Assembly (NCBI RefSeq): GCF_032051675.1 | Contig: NZ_CP116968.1 | Span: 124,001 to 188,000 of the forward strand | Length of the DNA: 64,000 nt | Reading direction: 5' to 3' | Origin: Candidatus Nitrospira neomarina | Lineage (GTDB): Bacteria > Nitrospirota > Nitrospiria > Nitrospirales > UBA8639 | Part shown: one piece after another, positions 17,591-27,052 of the stretch | How the letters are laid out: each line of letters starts with the position of its first letter | Position numbering within the stretch: position 1 is the stretch's first letter | The notes under the pieces: model-generated | What the model was told of the DNA's origin: nothing | Seen by the model: only the letters and a program-made list of their open reading frames with translations | Database searches by the model: none | Made by a program: the position numbers and the translations under genes

Positions 17591-18097
17591 TCAGGCAATG
17601 ACCCAAACGGCAAAGCCCTGACCTTTTTTGGCCAGCTCTTCGCCCACATGGTGATGAAATATTTCTTTGAAGCTGGAGTACGTTTCCCGTCCAACGACGA
17701 TGGTTCCGCAATGCTGTTTGTGAGCTGTCCCGATCAATTCACCAACAATATCCGGCCGGTGGATGGATTGAGAAAACACGACGCTGACCATGGCGGGTAG
17801 TACCCCAATCCGATACAGAATCGTCTTGGCGTTATCTAAGATTGGTTCGGCATCCTTTTTTGCCTTCTCGATCCATTGAGCCTGCTCTTTTTTTAAAGTC
17901 TCATCCAGCTTTTGTTCGGTTGCCGGATCTTCAGCGCCCCCGAATTCCAAAAATTCGGGAGGAATCGGAGGGAGGATATGAAAGAGCACGACATGAAAAT
18001 CTTCCTGGTCCCCAATCATTTCAGCCACGTAGGAGACGCTTCGAATGGAAGAATCGGAACCGTCGACACCGACGAGTAATGTTTTATCCCTTACCAT
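17591..18097 (-). CDS. Universal stress protein, UspA family
   Basis: 168 residues. The N-terminus LLVGVDGSDSS is the first strand and nucleotide-binding turn of the Usp fold. The C-terminal GTIVVGRETYSSFKEIFHHHVGEELAKK matches the ATP-binding G-x2-G-x9-(S/T) pattern except that the first glycine is an arginine-flanked variant. It is a cytoplasmic stress protein of unknown specific role. The start has AAGGAAG upstream. It is transcribed alone, towards the amylase gene. Confidence 0.9.
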   Translation of the reverse strand: MVRDKTLLVGVDGSDSSIRSVSYVAEMIGDQEDFHVVLFHILPPIPPEFLEFGGAEDPATEQKLDETLKKEQAQWIEKAKKDAEPILDNAKTILYRIGVLPAMVSVVFSQSIHRPDIVGELIGTAHKQHCGTIVVGRETYSSFKEIFHHHVGEELAKKGQGFAVWVIA

Positions 18098-18644
18098 AGA
18101 TTACTTCCTTCATGTGACGTGAATGTCGCACCCCCCTAACCAGGATCGTTGGCGGCTTTTGTTCATCCGAAGGGTATTCTAAGAAATCACCTGCTGGACT
18201 GAGCGAGCTGAATGCCTTCACCACATTATTCCCTTAACGAGGTCTTCCTCAACGCCTCCCGGTTTTGGCTACGACTGGGGACGATTGTTTGACCAGAAAT
18301 AAGTTGTCCACCAAGACACTGTCGCCTTAGACCTGGGCAAACAGGATTCTGAGTATTGAGAAAACCGGTTCAATTCTACACGGGTTAGCCTATGAGGTGA
18401 AGGGCTGCACAATATTGTAAGAGCGTAGACCATTCACATGCGGATATCCTCGTGAGATCTGGAGTGCTACAGTTCATGCGCAGAGGTTGGGAAGGAAAAG
18501 GAGCAAACGCTTCACAGTCTTTGCTCAAGACACAAATGGGGTTGTGTGGGGATCACTCAATTCTTGAATAGATTGGGTGTGTCGGGTTTCTTTAAGTGGC
18601 TACGGTACCTACAAATTTGAGTTCAGCGCGATGGAATTGATTGT
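18098..18644. other. intergenic region, nothing convincing
   Basis: About 550 bases without a supported gene, RNA or strong hairpin. It separates the stress protein from the decayed toxin-antitoxin relic. Confidence 0.5.
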
Positions 18645-18940
18645 ATGAGTACAGTCGGCATTAAAGAGCTGAAGAACCGTCTCACCCACTACTTACGCCT
18701 GACCTAAAAAGGGGAGGAAATGATCGTGACCGATAGGGGAAAACCTGTTGCGGTGATTCACCAAATCAACTCAGATCAATGGGTCCTGACCCGGGAAGGA
18801 CGGCCGGCCCAATTAGCTGCACAGGGTAAAATCTGCTTCAGCAATTGGTCGGCGAGCCCTCCCTATTGGTGTCTTCCGATAGTCAGCTGCTTCAGGCGGC
18901 CACAGCCGAGAACTTAACTGTCCGTCATATTGCTCTCTAG
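18645..18940 (+). pseudogene. Relic of a Phd-type antitoxin joined to a PIN (VapC) toxin end
   Basis: From ATG 18645 the frame reads MSTVGIKELKNRLTHYLRLT, then TAA (18705-18707), then KGEEMIVTDRGKPVAVIHQI, the N-terminal body of a Phd/YefM-type antitoxin with one nonsense codon. From 18839 another frame reads QQLVGEPSLLVSSDSQLLQAA and ends TAENLTVRHIAL at the TAG 18938-18940. This matches the end of a VapC-type PIN toxin. The middle of both genes is missing, so a deletion fused antitoxin front to toxin tail. Confidence 0.65.
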
Positions 18941-19095
18941 GCATTTACTGATCAGCCCGGTTTGTGAGCTTTTAATCTTGCAAAACCTCCGGGTCACGAA
19001 ATAACCCCATTCCCATCACAGTTTCGAAAATGTTCCTGGTTTCTTTATATGGCATCTTTGAATAAAGAGCTTTTCTTGGACCTGAAAAGAATCCT

Positions 19096-20010
19096 GTGAG
19101 CTGGAAATTACTGTATTGGATCCTTGGGCTTATTGTTCTCCTGCCATTCTTCAATTTTCTACTGGGCGTGCATCCGCCGAGATTTCAAACGGATGATGAC
19201 CCCAAGCGCTACGGGTTGGACTACGAGTCGGTTTCATTCCCCACCTCCGATGGGTTAACCCTGAGAGGGTGGTTTATTCCCGCAGCCTCTGCATCACGGG
19301 AATCATTGCGCCAAGGAGGGATGGCATGGAATACGTGCGGGACTGTTCTGGTGGGCCATGGCTATCCTTTTGATAAAGCCAATATCCTTCGGCACGCGCT
19401 CTTCCTGCATCCCCGCTTTCATCTTCTCCTGTTTGACTTCCGGTATTTCGGTGAGAGTGATGGTGCCTATACCACGGCCGGTCTATTAGAAACCCGTGAT
19501 GTCCAGGCCGCCGTTGAGTATGTTAAAAGTCGGAACGATGTGAATCCGAAATCAATCGGGGCCCTGGGATTTTCCATGAGCGCGTCAGCTTTCATCATGG
19601 CGCAGCATCCCGATGTCAAAGCCATTGTGGCCGATAGTCCCTATGCCACCCTGGAAGGACTCATTGCCCGGCAGTTTTTTTTCTTTCCGGGATTCACAAA
19701 ATGGCCGCTTGTCGCACTGACAAAATTCTATTCCCGGCTCTTCCTGGGTGTACGAGTCAATGATGCGGCCCCGGCCGAAGTCGTGCGGAATCTCAACACC
19801 CCTTTGCTGGTCATCCATGGGGATGCCGATTCGCAGGTCCCTCTTGAGCATTCGCGGACCATTTACGCCAACGCCGATCCCGAAAAGACAGCGCTCTGGA
19901 TTGTCCCAGGGGCCGACCATGGCTTTGCCCACGGGCTTGAGGGTCCTCGATATGAGTTGCGGGTGAGAGAATTTTTTGAGCAGCATTTGTGCCCCGCTGC
20001 ACATACCTAA
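19096..20010 (+). CDS. Alpha/beta hydrolase with N-terminal membrane anchor
   Basis: 304 residues. An N-terminal hydrophobic helix (about 5-24) anchors it in the membrane. The fold shows VLVGHGYPFDKAN, LLLFDFRYFGESDG, the nucleophile elbow GFSMSAS and VIHGDADSQVP before GADHGF, so Ser, Asp and His are all present. It belongs to the serine aminopeptidase S33/BEM46-like group; the substrate is unknown. The start is GTG 19096 with a weak ribosome binding site. Confidence 0.8.
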   Translation: MSWKLLYWILGLIVLLPFFNFLLGVHPPRFQTDDDPKRYGLDYESVSFPTSDGLTLRGWFIPAASASRESLRQGGMAWNTCGTVLVGHGYPFDKANILRHALFLHPRFHLLLFDFRYFGESDGAYTTAGLLETRDVQAAVEYVKSRNDVNPKSIGALGFSMSASAFIMAQHPDVKAIVADSPYATLEGLIARQFFFFPGFTKWPLVALTKFYSRLFLGVRVNDAAPAEVVRNLNTPLLVIHGDADSQVPLEHSRTIYANADPEKTALWIVPGADHGFAHGLEGPRYELRVREFFEQHLCPAAHT

Positions 20011-20079
20011 AGGGTGTGTAGCGCGGGTGTATTGCGTGATATCCTGGCTTCTCCGCTCATTCCTCCCCCGTCACTTCCT

Positions 20080-20110
20080 GTCATCCCGACAGTTGTTATC
20101 GGGAATCCAT
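20080..20110. repeat. REP-like inverted repeat
   Basis: ATCCCGA and TCGGGAAT flank a nine-base loop, followed by CCAT. A second version lies at 57571-57600 (TTCCCGA, loop, TCGGGAA). Such elements are typically dispersed, intergenic and numerous in a genome. Confidence 0.55.
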
Positions 20111-20142
20111 CTTGGTTTGTTCCCTTCAATATCTGTTGGAAC

Positions 20143-20180
20143 ATGGGGTATGTGTTGAGCCAACTGTAGTGTCCAAGTGG
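20143..20180 (+). repeat. Direct repeat left of hicBA
   Basis: A 38-bp sequence that starts ATGGGG and includes GTTGAGCCAACTGTA, then GTCCAAGTGG. It recurs at 21015-21052 in the same orientation with three mismatches. The two copies bracket the hicBA module. Confidence 0.8.
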
Positions 20181-20454
20181 TTGCGGTAATACGGAGGACG
20201 TCTCGGCTGGCAGGCTAAATCTCTGGGCACTGAAGCAGCCCTAAGGTTGCGGTATCTCTTAGCTCACAAGAGGCAACCAGGGTCTTTCCCGGTCAGCATT
20301 TTTGGGCCTCCTCGTGTGAATCGTAAGCATGGGAAAAGGCCACTTCATACAGTCCAGGCCATTTTTAAATTTCCTCCTCCCGAGGTAAGTTCCCCATTAC
20401 CTGAAGAAGGGCAGTGTGATAAAATCCGAAGTGATGCCATAAGGAGGAGACCCC

Positions 20455-20676
20455 ATGTCGAATGTAGAATCCTTCAAAATTGAACTTGAGCAGGAAGATG
20501 ACGGGCGATGGATTGGTGAGATTGCCGCCCTGCCGGGGGTGATCGCCTACGGGACAACCAGGGAAAACGCATTGGTATCCGTACAGGCCTTGGCTTTGCG
20601 TGTGTTAGCTGACCGATTAGATCACGGCGAGGTAGTGCCGGACGAATTGATGAACGTCTCTTTTGTTGGCGCATGA
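20455..20676 (+). CDS. hicB: HicB-family antitoxin
   Basis: 73 residues of the partial RNase H-like HicB fold: FKIELEQEDDGRWIGEIAALPG, then a short helix (TTRENALVSVQALALRVLADRL). It neutralises HicA and probably represses its own promoter, although no C-terminal DNA-binding domain is present in this short form. AAGGAGGAG precedes the ATG. Its TGA overlaps the ATG of hicA. Confidence 0.85.
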   Translation: MSNVESFKIELEQEDDGRWIGEIAALPGVIAYGTTRENALVSVQALALRVLADRLDHGEVVPDELMNVSFVGA

Positions 20677-20885
20677 GTCAATGGGCATCGACGTCAGGAA
20701 AACGGGTGCTGGCGGCACTCCTCAAGCTCGGGTGGCGCATCAAACGTCAAACCGGGTCCCATAAAATACTCACACGGGAAGGATGGCCAAACGTCGTGTT
20801 TGCCTTTCATGATGGCGAAACACTAGGACCAAAAATGTTGGCTCGAATTGCCAAAGCCACCGGGCTGCATCCTGAGGATCTCTAG
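20673..20885 (+). CDS. hicA: HicA-family mRNA interferase toxin
   Basis: 70 residues. It has the dsRNA-binding-like HicA fold: RVLAALLKLGWRIKRQTGSHKIL with the conserved G-S-H, where His is the catalytic residue, and then HDGETLGPKMLARIAKATGL. It cleaves mRNA when freed from HicB. It is translationally coupled to hicB by a four-base overlap. In this locus the antitoxin comes first. Confidence 0.9.
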   Translation: MSQWASTSGKRVLAALLKLGWRIKRQTGSHKILTREGWPNVVFAFHDGETLGPKMLARIAKATGLHPEDL

Positions 20886-21014
20886 CTTCATCATCGAAAG
20901 CCTCAAGTTCAGACGGTTCCTTCCAAAAACAAAACGACTCCTCAAAGCGGCATAACCCGACGAATCCCTCTTTTTTCCCCTTCGTGATTTTCAACACGTT
21001 TCATCTGCTGGAGT

Positions 21015-21052
21015 ATGGGGCATGAGTTGAGCCAACTGTAATGTCCAAGTGG
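21015..21052 (+). repeat. Direct repeat right of hicBA
   Basis: Second copy of the 38-bp sequence at 20143-20180, differing at three positions. Together they bound about 830 bp that hold hicBA, as expected for a segment gained or duplicated by recombination. Confidence 0.8.
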
Positions 21053-21094
21053 TTTTTGGTATTGCCGGGTTTCGCCACGGCCACCATGGTTTTG

Positions 21095-21120
21095 GGTCCT
21101 TTTGCCGAAACAAAAGGACC
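21095..21120. repeat. Perfect 10-bp stem hairpin
   Basis: GGTCCTTTTG, six-base loop CCGAAA, CAAAAGGACC. It sits in a gene-poor stretch just after the right hicBA repeat. There is no T run, so it is more like a dispersed palindromic element than a terminator. Confidence 0.6.
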
Positions 21121-21780
21121 TCGGCTGCCGGGACGAACACCGGCACAAAAAGACATCAAGAATGCACACGGTTCATTTTTTGATTCAGGTCATCCTTCCC
21201 ATGAGAATGGATCCGGGAACCGATCCGTTTGGGACCAACGAGACCAATGAAAGGTGATGAACCGCGGTATGGGGCACGATTCCTTAAACAGCACGAGTCG
21301 CTCTGTGTAGCAAAATGTCTCTGGCGAGTGGTGATCGGCGGAAAAGAGGACACCAAACCAGTCCTCTATATGGCACGAGAGAGCTGAAATGAGGGGGCCT
21401 TCAGATTCCTCAAATCCCACCCATCCCACCAATCCTTTGGTGCACAAGATCTGTTGAATTTTGTCCTAACCCATGTGCAACAAAGACCCAAAATTCCTCA
21501 CTTGGGAATCCTATTGTCTGTTCAACCAGGCGTGTGCAGTGAGATCATCCGGCTTGTGAATAATTATCTTGTTGATTGTAAAGCCATTAATTCATTTGGC
21601 CTTATTGTTGCTTCAACCTGCTCCGAGAGAGGGAAGCAGTATTGAGACGTGCCCAGCACTGGAAGAGGGGGAAATAAATGCTGACCATTGTAGCCAAAAA
21701 TTTTCCATCCCATTCATGAAGGGGAATCGTATTAAATTTTGCCAAAGCTCGTCTAAAGCTCGTGTAAGGAGATTTTAAGA
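21121..21780. other. gene-poor stretch
   Basis: About 660 bases with only short open frames lacking ribosome binding sites or domains on both strands. It may contain relics of dispersed elements. Confidence 0.4.
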
Positions 21781-22158
21781 TGAAAGAAAAACGTGAGACG
21801 GAAAATTTTATGAATACCCCATCAGCACACAAAGGGTATACGGTCTCTCGCTCCTATCTTGCAGAAGTTTTTCTGGACAAGCTGTGGGAACAAAATTATC
21901 GATCTGAAAAACTTTCCAAAGCTGATCGTGATTCACAGGCTGATTCCCGAATTCCAGGAAAAAATTCCTGAGTGTCATCTGGAGAAGGATGCTCAAACAT
22001 TCATGTAGGATTTGGTGCCGAACCCTAGGCTTGGGCGAACGTTCCTGTCCGGCAGAAATCCAGGATTCGAAGCCGGCCATGATCAGCCGCGAAGCGTTCG
22101 CTTTTTCAGCGGGAGGGATGGGCAATATGTCGAAGAAGTATTGAAGGCTATGTGGTGA
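21781..22158 (+). pseudogene. Frameshifted and interrupted gene of unknown family
   Basis: A frame opens at ATG 21781 behind an AAGGAG and reads to about SYLAEVFLDKLW. From 21889 a different frame reads NKIIDLKNFPKLIVIHRL and carries on through EKDAQTFM to a TAG (22007-22009). It then continues as DLVPNPRLGRTFLSGRN up to VEEVLKAMW and TGA (22156-22158). The switch of coding-like text between frames suggests a decayed gene. I do not recognise the family. Confidence 0.35.
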
Positions 22159-22203
22159 GAGGCGGAAGAAATCTTCGTGTTTTTTGAGAAACGGGGAGGT
22201 GTG

Positions 22204-23307
22204 ATGATGAACATGACGCTCAGTGTAATCAAAGCGGATATCGGTTCTATCGGAGGACACATATGCCCGTCCAAGCGCCTATTGGAAACTGTTCAATCAT
22301 GGGTGGAGTCCAATGGCCGAAATCTTATTCAGGATCGGTACATCAGTTTTACTGGGGACGACATTGCCATTGTCATGACGCACACGAGGGGAGTCGGCAA
22401 TGAGGACATTCACAAGATGGCATGGGAGGCTTTTCTTGCCGGGACGCAGGTCGCGAAGGAACAAGGACTCTATGGGGCGGGACAGGATTTGCTGAAAGAC
22501 GCGTTTTCGGGCAACGTGCGCGGGATGGGGCCGGCAGTGGCCGAGATGACTTTTGAGGAGCGGCCCAATGAACCATTTTTGTTTTTTGCTGCCGATAAGA
22601 CAGATCCCGGTGCGTATAACCTCCCCCTTTACCTGGCATTTGCGGACCCGATGAACACGCCGGGCCTCATGCTCGCGCCATCCATGTCGGAGGGGTTTAA
22701 GTTTGTCATTATGGATGTCAACTGTACTGATGGGGATCGCATCATTGAGTTGAACACCCCGGAAGATTTATACGATGTGGCCGCCTTGTTGCGTAATCCG
22801 GAGCGGTATGTCGTGGAGTCGATTTGGACCCGGGCCACAGGCGAACAGGCCGTCGCCGTCTCGACGTCACGATTGCACAACATTGCCGGGCGCTATACCG
22901 GGAAGGATGATCCCGTTATGCTCGTGCGTGTGCAAAAAAACTTCCCGGCGACGGGAGAGGTTCTAGCCCCATATGCCATCGGCCCATTCGTGGCAGGCGG
23001 GATGCGGGGATCTCATAATATGCCCTTTATGCCCGTTCCCCTCAATTCCAGCATTAGTTATTTCGATGGTCCTCCCGTCGTCAGTTGCGCCGCCTTTGCC
23101 ATGCAGAAAGGCAAACTGACGGAACCGGCGGATGCCTTCGCTCATCCATTTTGGGACCATGTGCGAACCCGCGTTTCGGAAAAATCCATCGACATGCGCC
23201 GCCAAGGATTTTTTGGGCCGGCCATGCTCCCGATGGCCGAATTGGAATACACCGGCATCGTGGAGAAGCTCAAAAGACTCGATGGCAAGTTTGCTATCAG
23301 AAACTAA
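22204..23307 (+). CDS. fbp: Class V fructose-1,6-bisphosphate aldolase/phosphatase
   Basis: 367 residues, close to the usual family length. Typical blocks are present: TLSVIKADIGSIGGH at the start, then GDDIAIVMTHTRG, AADKTDPGAYNLPLY, and GSHNMPFMPVPLNSS. This archaeal-type enzyme both condenses triose phosphates to fructose-1,6-bisphosphate and dephosphorylates it, driving gluconeogenesis one way. It is also found in deep-branching autotrophs. GGGAGG five bases before ATG 22204 sets the start; the frame is open to 22177. It is a single-gene unit. Confidence 0.9.
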   Translation: MMNMTLSVIKADIGSIGGHICPSKRLLETVQSWVESNGRNLIQDRYISFTGDDIAIVMTHTRGVGNEDIHKMAWEAFLAGTQVAKEQGLYGAGQDLLKDAFSGNVRGMGPAVAEMTFEERPNEPFLFFAADKTDPGAYNLPLYLAFADPMNTPGLMLAPSMSEGFKFVIMDVNCTDGDRIIELNTPEDLYDVAALLRNPERYVVESIWTRATGEQAVAVSTSRLHNIAGRYTGKDDPVMLVRVQKNFPATGEVLAPYAIGPFVAGGMRGSHNMPFMPVPLNSSISYFDGPPVVSCAAFAMQKGKLTEPADAFAHPFWDHVRTRVSEKSIDMRRQGFFGPAMLPMAELEYTGIVEKLKRLDGKFAIRN

Positions 23308-23594
23308 TGGCTCACTTTTGCCAATGGTAAGAGAACGTTGTTCGGATGCCTCATCCATAACGGGAGGCTGTCTTCATACGTGTAATCCTGGAGTATATTA
23401 CCGCTCTGATTCAGAAAGAGTGGTTTTTTCAGGTTATTGGCCTCTCAATGCGAACATGGTGGTCATTGGGAGCTGCTCCGGGTGAATCCTGGCCCCTTCG
23501 TCGTTGTAGTCCCAAATTCCTAGCAATCACGGATATGGACATTTGAAATGACAACCGATGTTGAGTGGGGATGTTGGTGGGTGTTCTCACCTGA

Positions 23595-24890
23595 ATGAAT
23601 CTACGCAAACGGAAAAATCTGCTTTCTCTCTCTCATACCTCTCAAAAGCCAACCGGACAGCAGTGCGCCTGGTATTTGAAGAAACGAGGATGGCCTCCTG
23701 TCCTCTTATGCGTCGCGTTTGTCCTTGTGGCGGTGCTTGGGCTGTCCGGGAAACCGGCTGTTGTTCCGGAGCAGGCTGAGAGTGATCTTGAAGTGTTTGT
23801 TCGCCAGGGATGCCTGCATTGCGAAAAGGCGAAAAGCTACCTGACCCGACTGAAGCAACAATATCCCCGGCTCACCGTAACCCTTCGCGATATAGGGGAA
23901 GATCCCCAGGCGTTTCTTCGATTAAAAACATTAGCCGCGAAATTCGGCCTTTCGCAATTGGGAGTCCCGGCCTTCTATGCGCGAGGAGTGCTGCTCATCG
24001 GTTTTGAGTCTGCGGAGACAACCGGGAAGCAACTGGAAGAACTCTTAGGGCGACCACCCCCGGAGGCAGGAACGTCTTCTGATGATGCCTGTCCGGTTGA
24101 ACCCGATAGGCCCTGTCCCCCGGTATCCACGCAAAATAATGTTGGGGGGAAGAGTATTCAGGTTCCTTTTTTGGGTGACCGGACTCTTCCAGAACTCGGC
24201 CTACCGCTTTTTACCGTCTTTCTTGGTCTTCTTGATGGATTCAATCCCTGTGCGATGTGGGTGCTACTGTTTTTACTGGCGTTGTTGGCCAACCTCCGGG
24301 ATCGACGCAAGATGTTTCTTCTGGCGGGAACATTCGTCCTGGTCAGCGGAATGGTGTATTTTGCGTTCATGGCGGCCTGGCTGAATATCTTCCTGCTCAT
24401 CGGGTATGTGCGCATCATTCAGATTATGATGGGCGGACTGGCCGTCGGAATCGGCCTGGTGAACGTCAAAGAATTTGTAGCGTTTGGACAAGGCCTCTCC
24501 CTTGCCATTCCCGATTCAGCCAAACCCGGACTGTATGCACGAGTCCGGAAAATTTTAGCGGCGGAACATATGAGCCAGGCCATGATCGGCATTTTGGTAT
24601 TGGCCATTTTGGTGAACATGATCGAGTTCGTCTGTACGGCCGGGTTTCCGGCCCTGTTCACTCACGTGTTGAGCCAACAGGGTCTCACCACGTTGGAATA
24701 TTTTGGGTATATAGGTCTCTACAATCTGGCCTATGTTGCCGATGACGCGGTGTTGGTGACCATCGCCGTGGTCACCCTAAGCCATCGTAAATTACAAGAA
24801 CGAGAGGGCCGATGGCTGAAGTTGATCAGCGGATTGGTGATGCTGAACCTGGGATTACTATTGCTGTTCGCTCCAACCCAATTATTTTAA
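23595..24890 (+). CDS. Thioredoxin-like CxxC domain fused to DsbD/CcdA-like membrane protein
   Basis: 431 residues. One membrane helix (about 34-51) precedes a glutaredoxin/thioredoxin-like domain (about 64-150) with CLHC (Cys73, Cys76) and a cis-Pro segment GVPAFY. A Cys-containing linker follows, then about six membrane helices starting near 203 with FNPCAMW (Cys219), and another Cys in FVCTAG. The layout fits a transmembrane thiol-disulfide carrier that passes electrons to a periplasmic or self-contained redoxin. Single gene; weak ribosome binding site. Confidence 0.7.
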   Translation: MNLRKRKNLLSLSHTSQKPTGQQCAWYLKKRGWPPVLLCVAFVLVAVLGLSGKPAVVPEQAESDLEVFVRQGCLHCEKAKSYLTRLKQQYPRLTVTLRDIGEDPQAFLRLKTLAAKFGLSQLGVPAFYARGVLLIGFESAETTGKQLEELLGRPPPEAGTSSDDACPVEPDRPCPPVSTQNNVGGKSIQVPFLGDRTLPELGLPLFTVFLGLLDGFNPCAMWVLLFLLALLANLRDRRKMFLLAGTFVLVSGMVYFAFMAAWLNIFLLIGYVRIIQIMMGGLAVGIGLVNVKEFVAFGQGLSLAIPDSAKPGLYARVRKILAAEHMSQAMIGILVLAILVNMIEFVCTAGFPALFTHVLSQQGLTTLEYFGYIGLYNLAYVADDAVLVTIAVVTLSHRKLQEREGRWLKLISGLVMLNLGLLLLFAPTQLF

Positions 24891-25059
24891 CGTGAGCCTG
24901 TCCGAAGCCAAAGGTTTCAGCGCACTTGTGATTCCTAAGTAAGAGTTCTACAGTAAGAGCGTTCCCACAAGTGAACAAAGATTCTCCCACGAATGTCCGT
25001 ATGACATTGCAAACAGAAAAGGGTCTCAAAACGTTCCCTGGAGAGTTTGTGGAGGGTCC

Positions 25060-26787
25060 GTGTTGGCTAAACACGAACACGATCTCTTGTATGGGCAGCA
25101 GATAGAGCAACTCTATGCCCTTGCACCGGTTGGGATTATTGCCTCTCTGGTTAATGGCTCCATTCTGACTGTTATCCAATGGAACGTAATCTCCCATGGC
25201 CTGTTACTGACCTGGTTTGCCGGCCTGTTCCTGCTCAACGGGGCATGGACCCTGCTCTGGTATCAATTTACAAACGCATCTCGACATCCGCAAGATTCCC
25301 ATCGCTGGGGGCGGAGATTTCTAGGCGGGACCCTTGCCTCCGGCATTCTTTGGGGGACAACCGGTGTCGTACTCTTTCCTGAAAGCTCCATTCCGCATCA
25401 GATTTTTTTGGCATTTGTGGTAGGAGGCATGATTGCCGGGGCGACCGCAGTCTATGCGCCCTTGCAAGGGGCTTTTTATGCCTATGTTCTCCCGGCCATG
25501 ACCCCGCTCATCGTTCATTTCTCTCTCCTGGAGGATGAACGGCATATGGCCATGGGAGGCATGTGTCTCCTTTTCGTGACCATGATGTGTGTCACCGTAC
25601 GACACAACCATTCCGTCACGATGGCTTCAATGACCTTGAACCTCGAATTGGGCAAGTCCAACCAAGCCCTGCAACGCGAAATCGGTCAGCGTGAACAAGC
25701 AGAGGTGGCTCTTCGGGAAAGCCGGGAACAGTTACTTTCGATTGTGCAATCAACCGACGAGGGGATCATCTCGTTGAATAGTCAGGGGAAGGTCATGTTG
25801 TGGAATACAGGAGCGGAAGCCTTGTTTGGGTTTTCGATGGAGGAGATGAAAGGTCAGACGTTAGAGTGCATTATTCCCGAACGGTTTCGTCTGGCTCATC
25901 AACAGGGAATCTTGCGGGCCTCGCGAGCGGGGAGAAAGACCGTTGAAGGAGAAATGTTTGAGCTGATGGGACTTCGACGGGACGGCAGCGAATTCCCTCT
26001 TGAACTGTCTCTGGGATATTGGCACAAGCACGGAGAGATCTTTTTTACGGGTATTGTCCGGGATATCACGGCACGCAAGGAGGCAGAACGGGCCCTCAAG
26101 CACAGAGAGCGGGAACTCGAGCAGAGCCAGGAAGAGCTCCGGGCTCTTGGTGCACAACTCATTTCTGCTCAGGAAGATGAGCGCCGCCGTCTCTCTCGTG
26201 AATTGCACGATGATATGAATCAACGCTTAGCCATGCTCTCCCTCGAGATAGACTCTATTCAGAGGTCTCTGCCGGAGTCGGATCCGATGCAGAAGGCTCT
26301 TCACCACCTGAATGATCAAGTGTCTAGGCTTTCCGATAGCGTCCTGCATCTGGCCTATCAGCTTCATCCGTCGATTTTGGATGACCTGGGGTTAGTCGTG
26401 GCACTCCAGTCTTCTATTAAAGAATTTTCTCAATGGGAGAACATTGCGGTCATGTTTCAACCCCGGGATGTCCCTCAGCTCCTGCCTCAGGATATTGCGT
26501 CATGTGTGTATCGGTTGACGCAGGAATGTTTACGAAATGTGGCGAAGCATGCGGAGGCGTCGCAAGTGTCTGTGGAAGTGAGAGGGGTAGAGAGTGGCCT
26601 CCAACTTGTCATTACGGATAACGGTAAAGGATTCATCCCTGAGTCTGGCTTGCGAGGCACTCGCGGGTTAGGGCTGATTGGAATGAAAGAACGAATTCGT
26701 GTGGTGCAAGGCACCTTTGAGGTCAAGGCCACCCAGGGTAAAGGCACCACCGTTACTGCCTGGATTCCACTCTCCCCAACAAGTTAA
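25060..26787 (+). CDS. PAS sensor histidine kinase, NarL-type (HisKA_3)
   Basis: 575 residues. About five membrane helices (20-185), a coiled linker, a PAS domain (about 222-345, ending DITARKEAERAL), a HisKA_3 dimerisation helix EDERRRLSRELHDDMNQ with the phospho-acceptor His, and an ATPase domain with QECLRNVAKHA (N box), DNGKGF and GLGLIGMKER. It senses an unknown signal and should phosphorylate a NarL/LuxR-type regulator, but none is adjacent. Start GTG 25060 has GGAGG four bases upstream. Confidence 0.9.
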   Translation: MLAKHEHDLLYGQQIEQLYALAPVGIIASLVNGSILTVIQWNVISHGLLLTWFAGLFLLNGAWTLLWYQFTNASRHPQDSHRWGRRFLGGTLASGILWGTTGVVLFPESSIPHQIFLAFVVGGMIAGATAVYAPLQGAFYAYVLPAMTPLIVHFSLLEDERHMAMGGMCLLFVTMMCVTVRHNHSVTMASMTLNLELGKSNQALQREIGQREQAEVALRESREQLLSIVQSTDEGIISLNSQGKVMLWNTGAEALFGFSMEEMKGQTLECIIPERFRLAHQQGILRASRAGRKTVEGEMFELMGLRRDGSEFPLELSLGYWHKHGEIFFTGIVRDITARKEAERALKHRERELEQSQEELRALGAQLISAQEDERRRLSRELHDDMNQRLAMLSLEIDSIQRSLPESDPMQKALHHLNDQVSRLSDSVLHLAYQLHPSILDDLGLVVALQSSIKEFSQWENIAVMFQPRDVPQLLPQDIASCVYRLTQECLRNVAKHAEASQVSVEVRGVESGLQLVITDNGKGFIPESGLRGTRGLGLIGMKERIRVVQGTFEVKATQGKGTTVTAWIPLSPTS

Positions 26788-27052
26788 CTCCAATTGAGAA
26801 ACTTTGTCTTTCCTTCCAACAAATCTCTCCCTTCATTCAAGCCTATCTTTAAAATGGCTGAAATCTTTTGGCAAAAAATATTCATCTTTACTCCTGAGAG
26901 AAACACGACAGCAAGGGTTGTGCTCAAAGGATACAACATTCAGGACTCAGGGTTTTTCGGAGAATTTTGAAAATAGATAACATCTCAGATGTAGCATTTC
27001 GCGCCACTGTCCCCAATGTGGAAGAAATATCATTTTTGGTAGGGTATTGAGA
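26788..27052. other. intergenic region before the mla operon
   Basis: AT-rich, without a supported gene. It leads into the nested stem-loop at 27053-27113. Confidence 0.5.
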
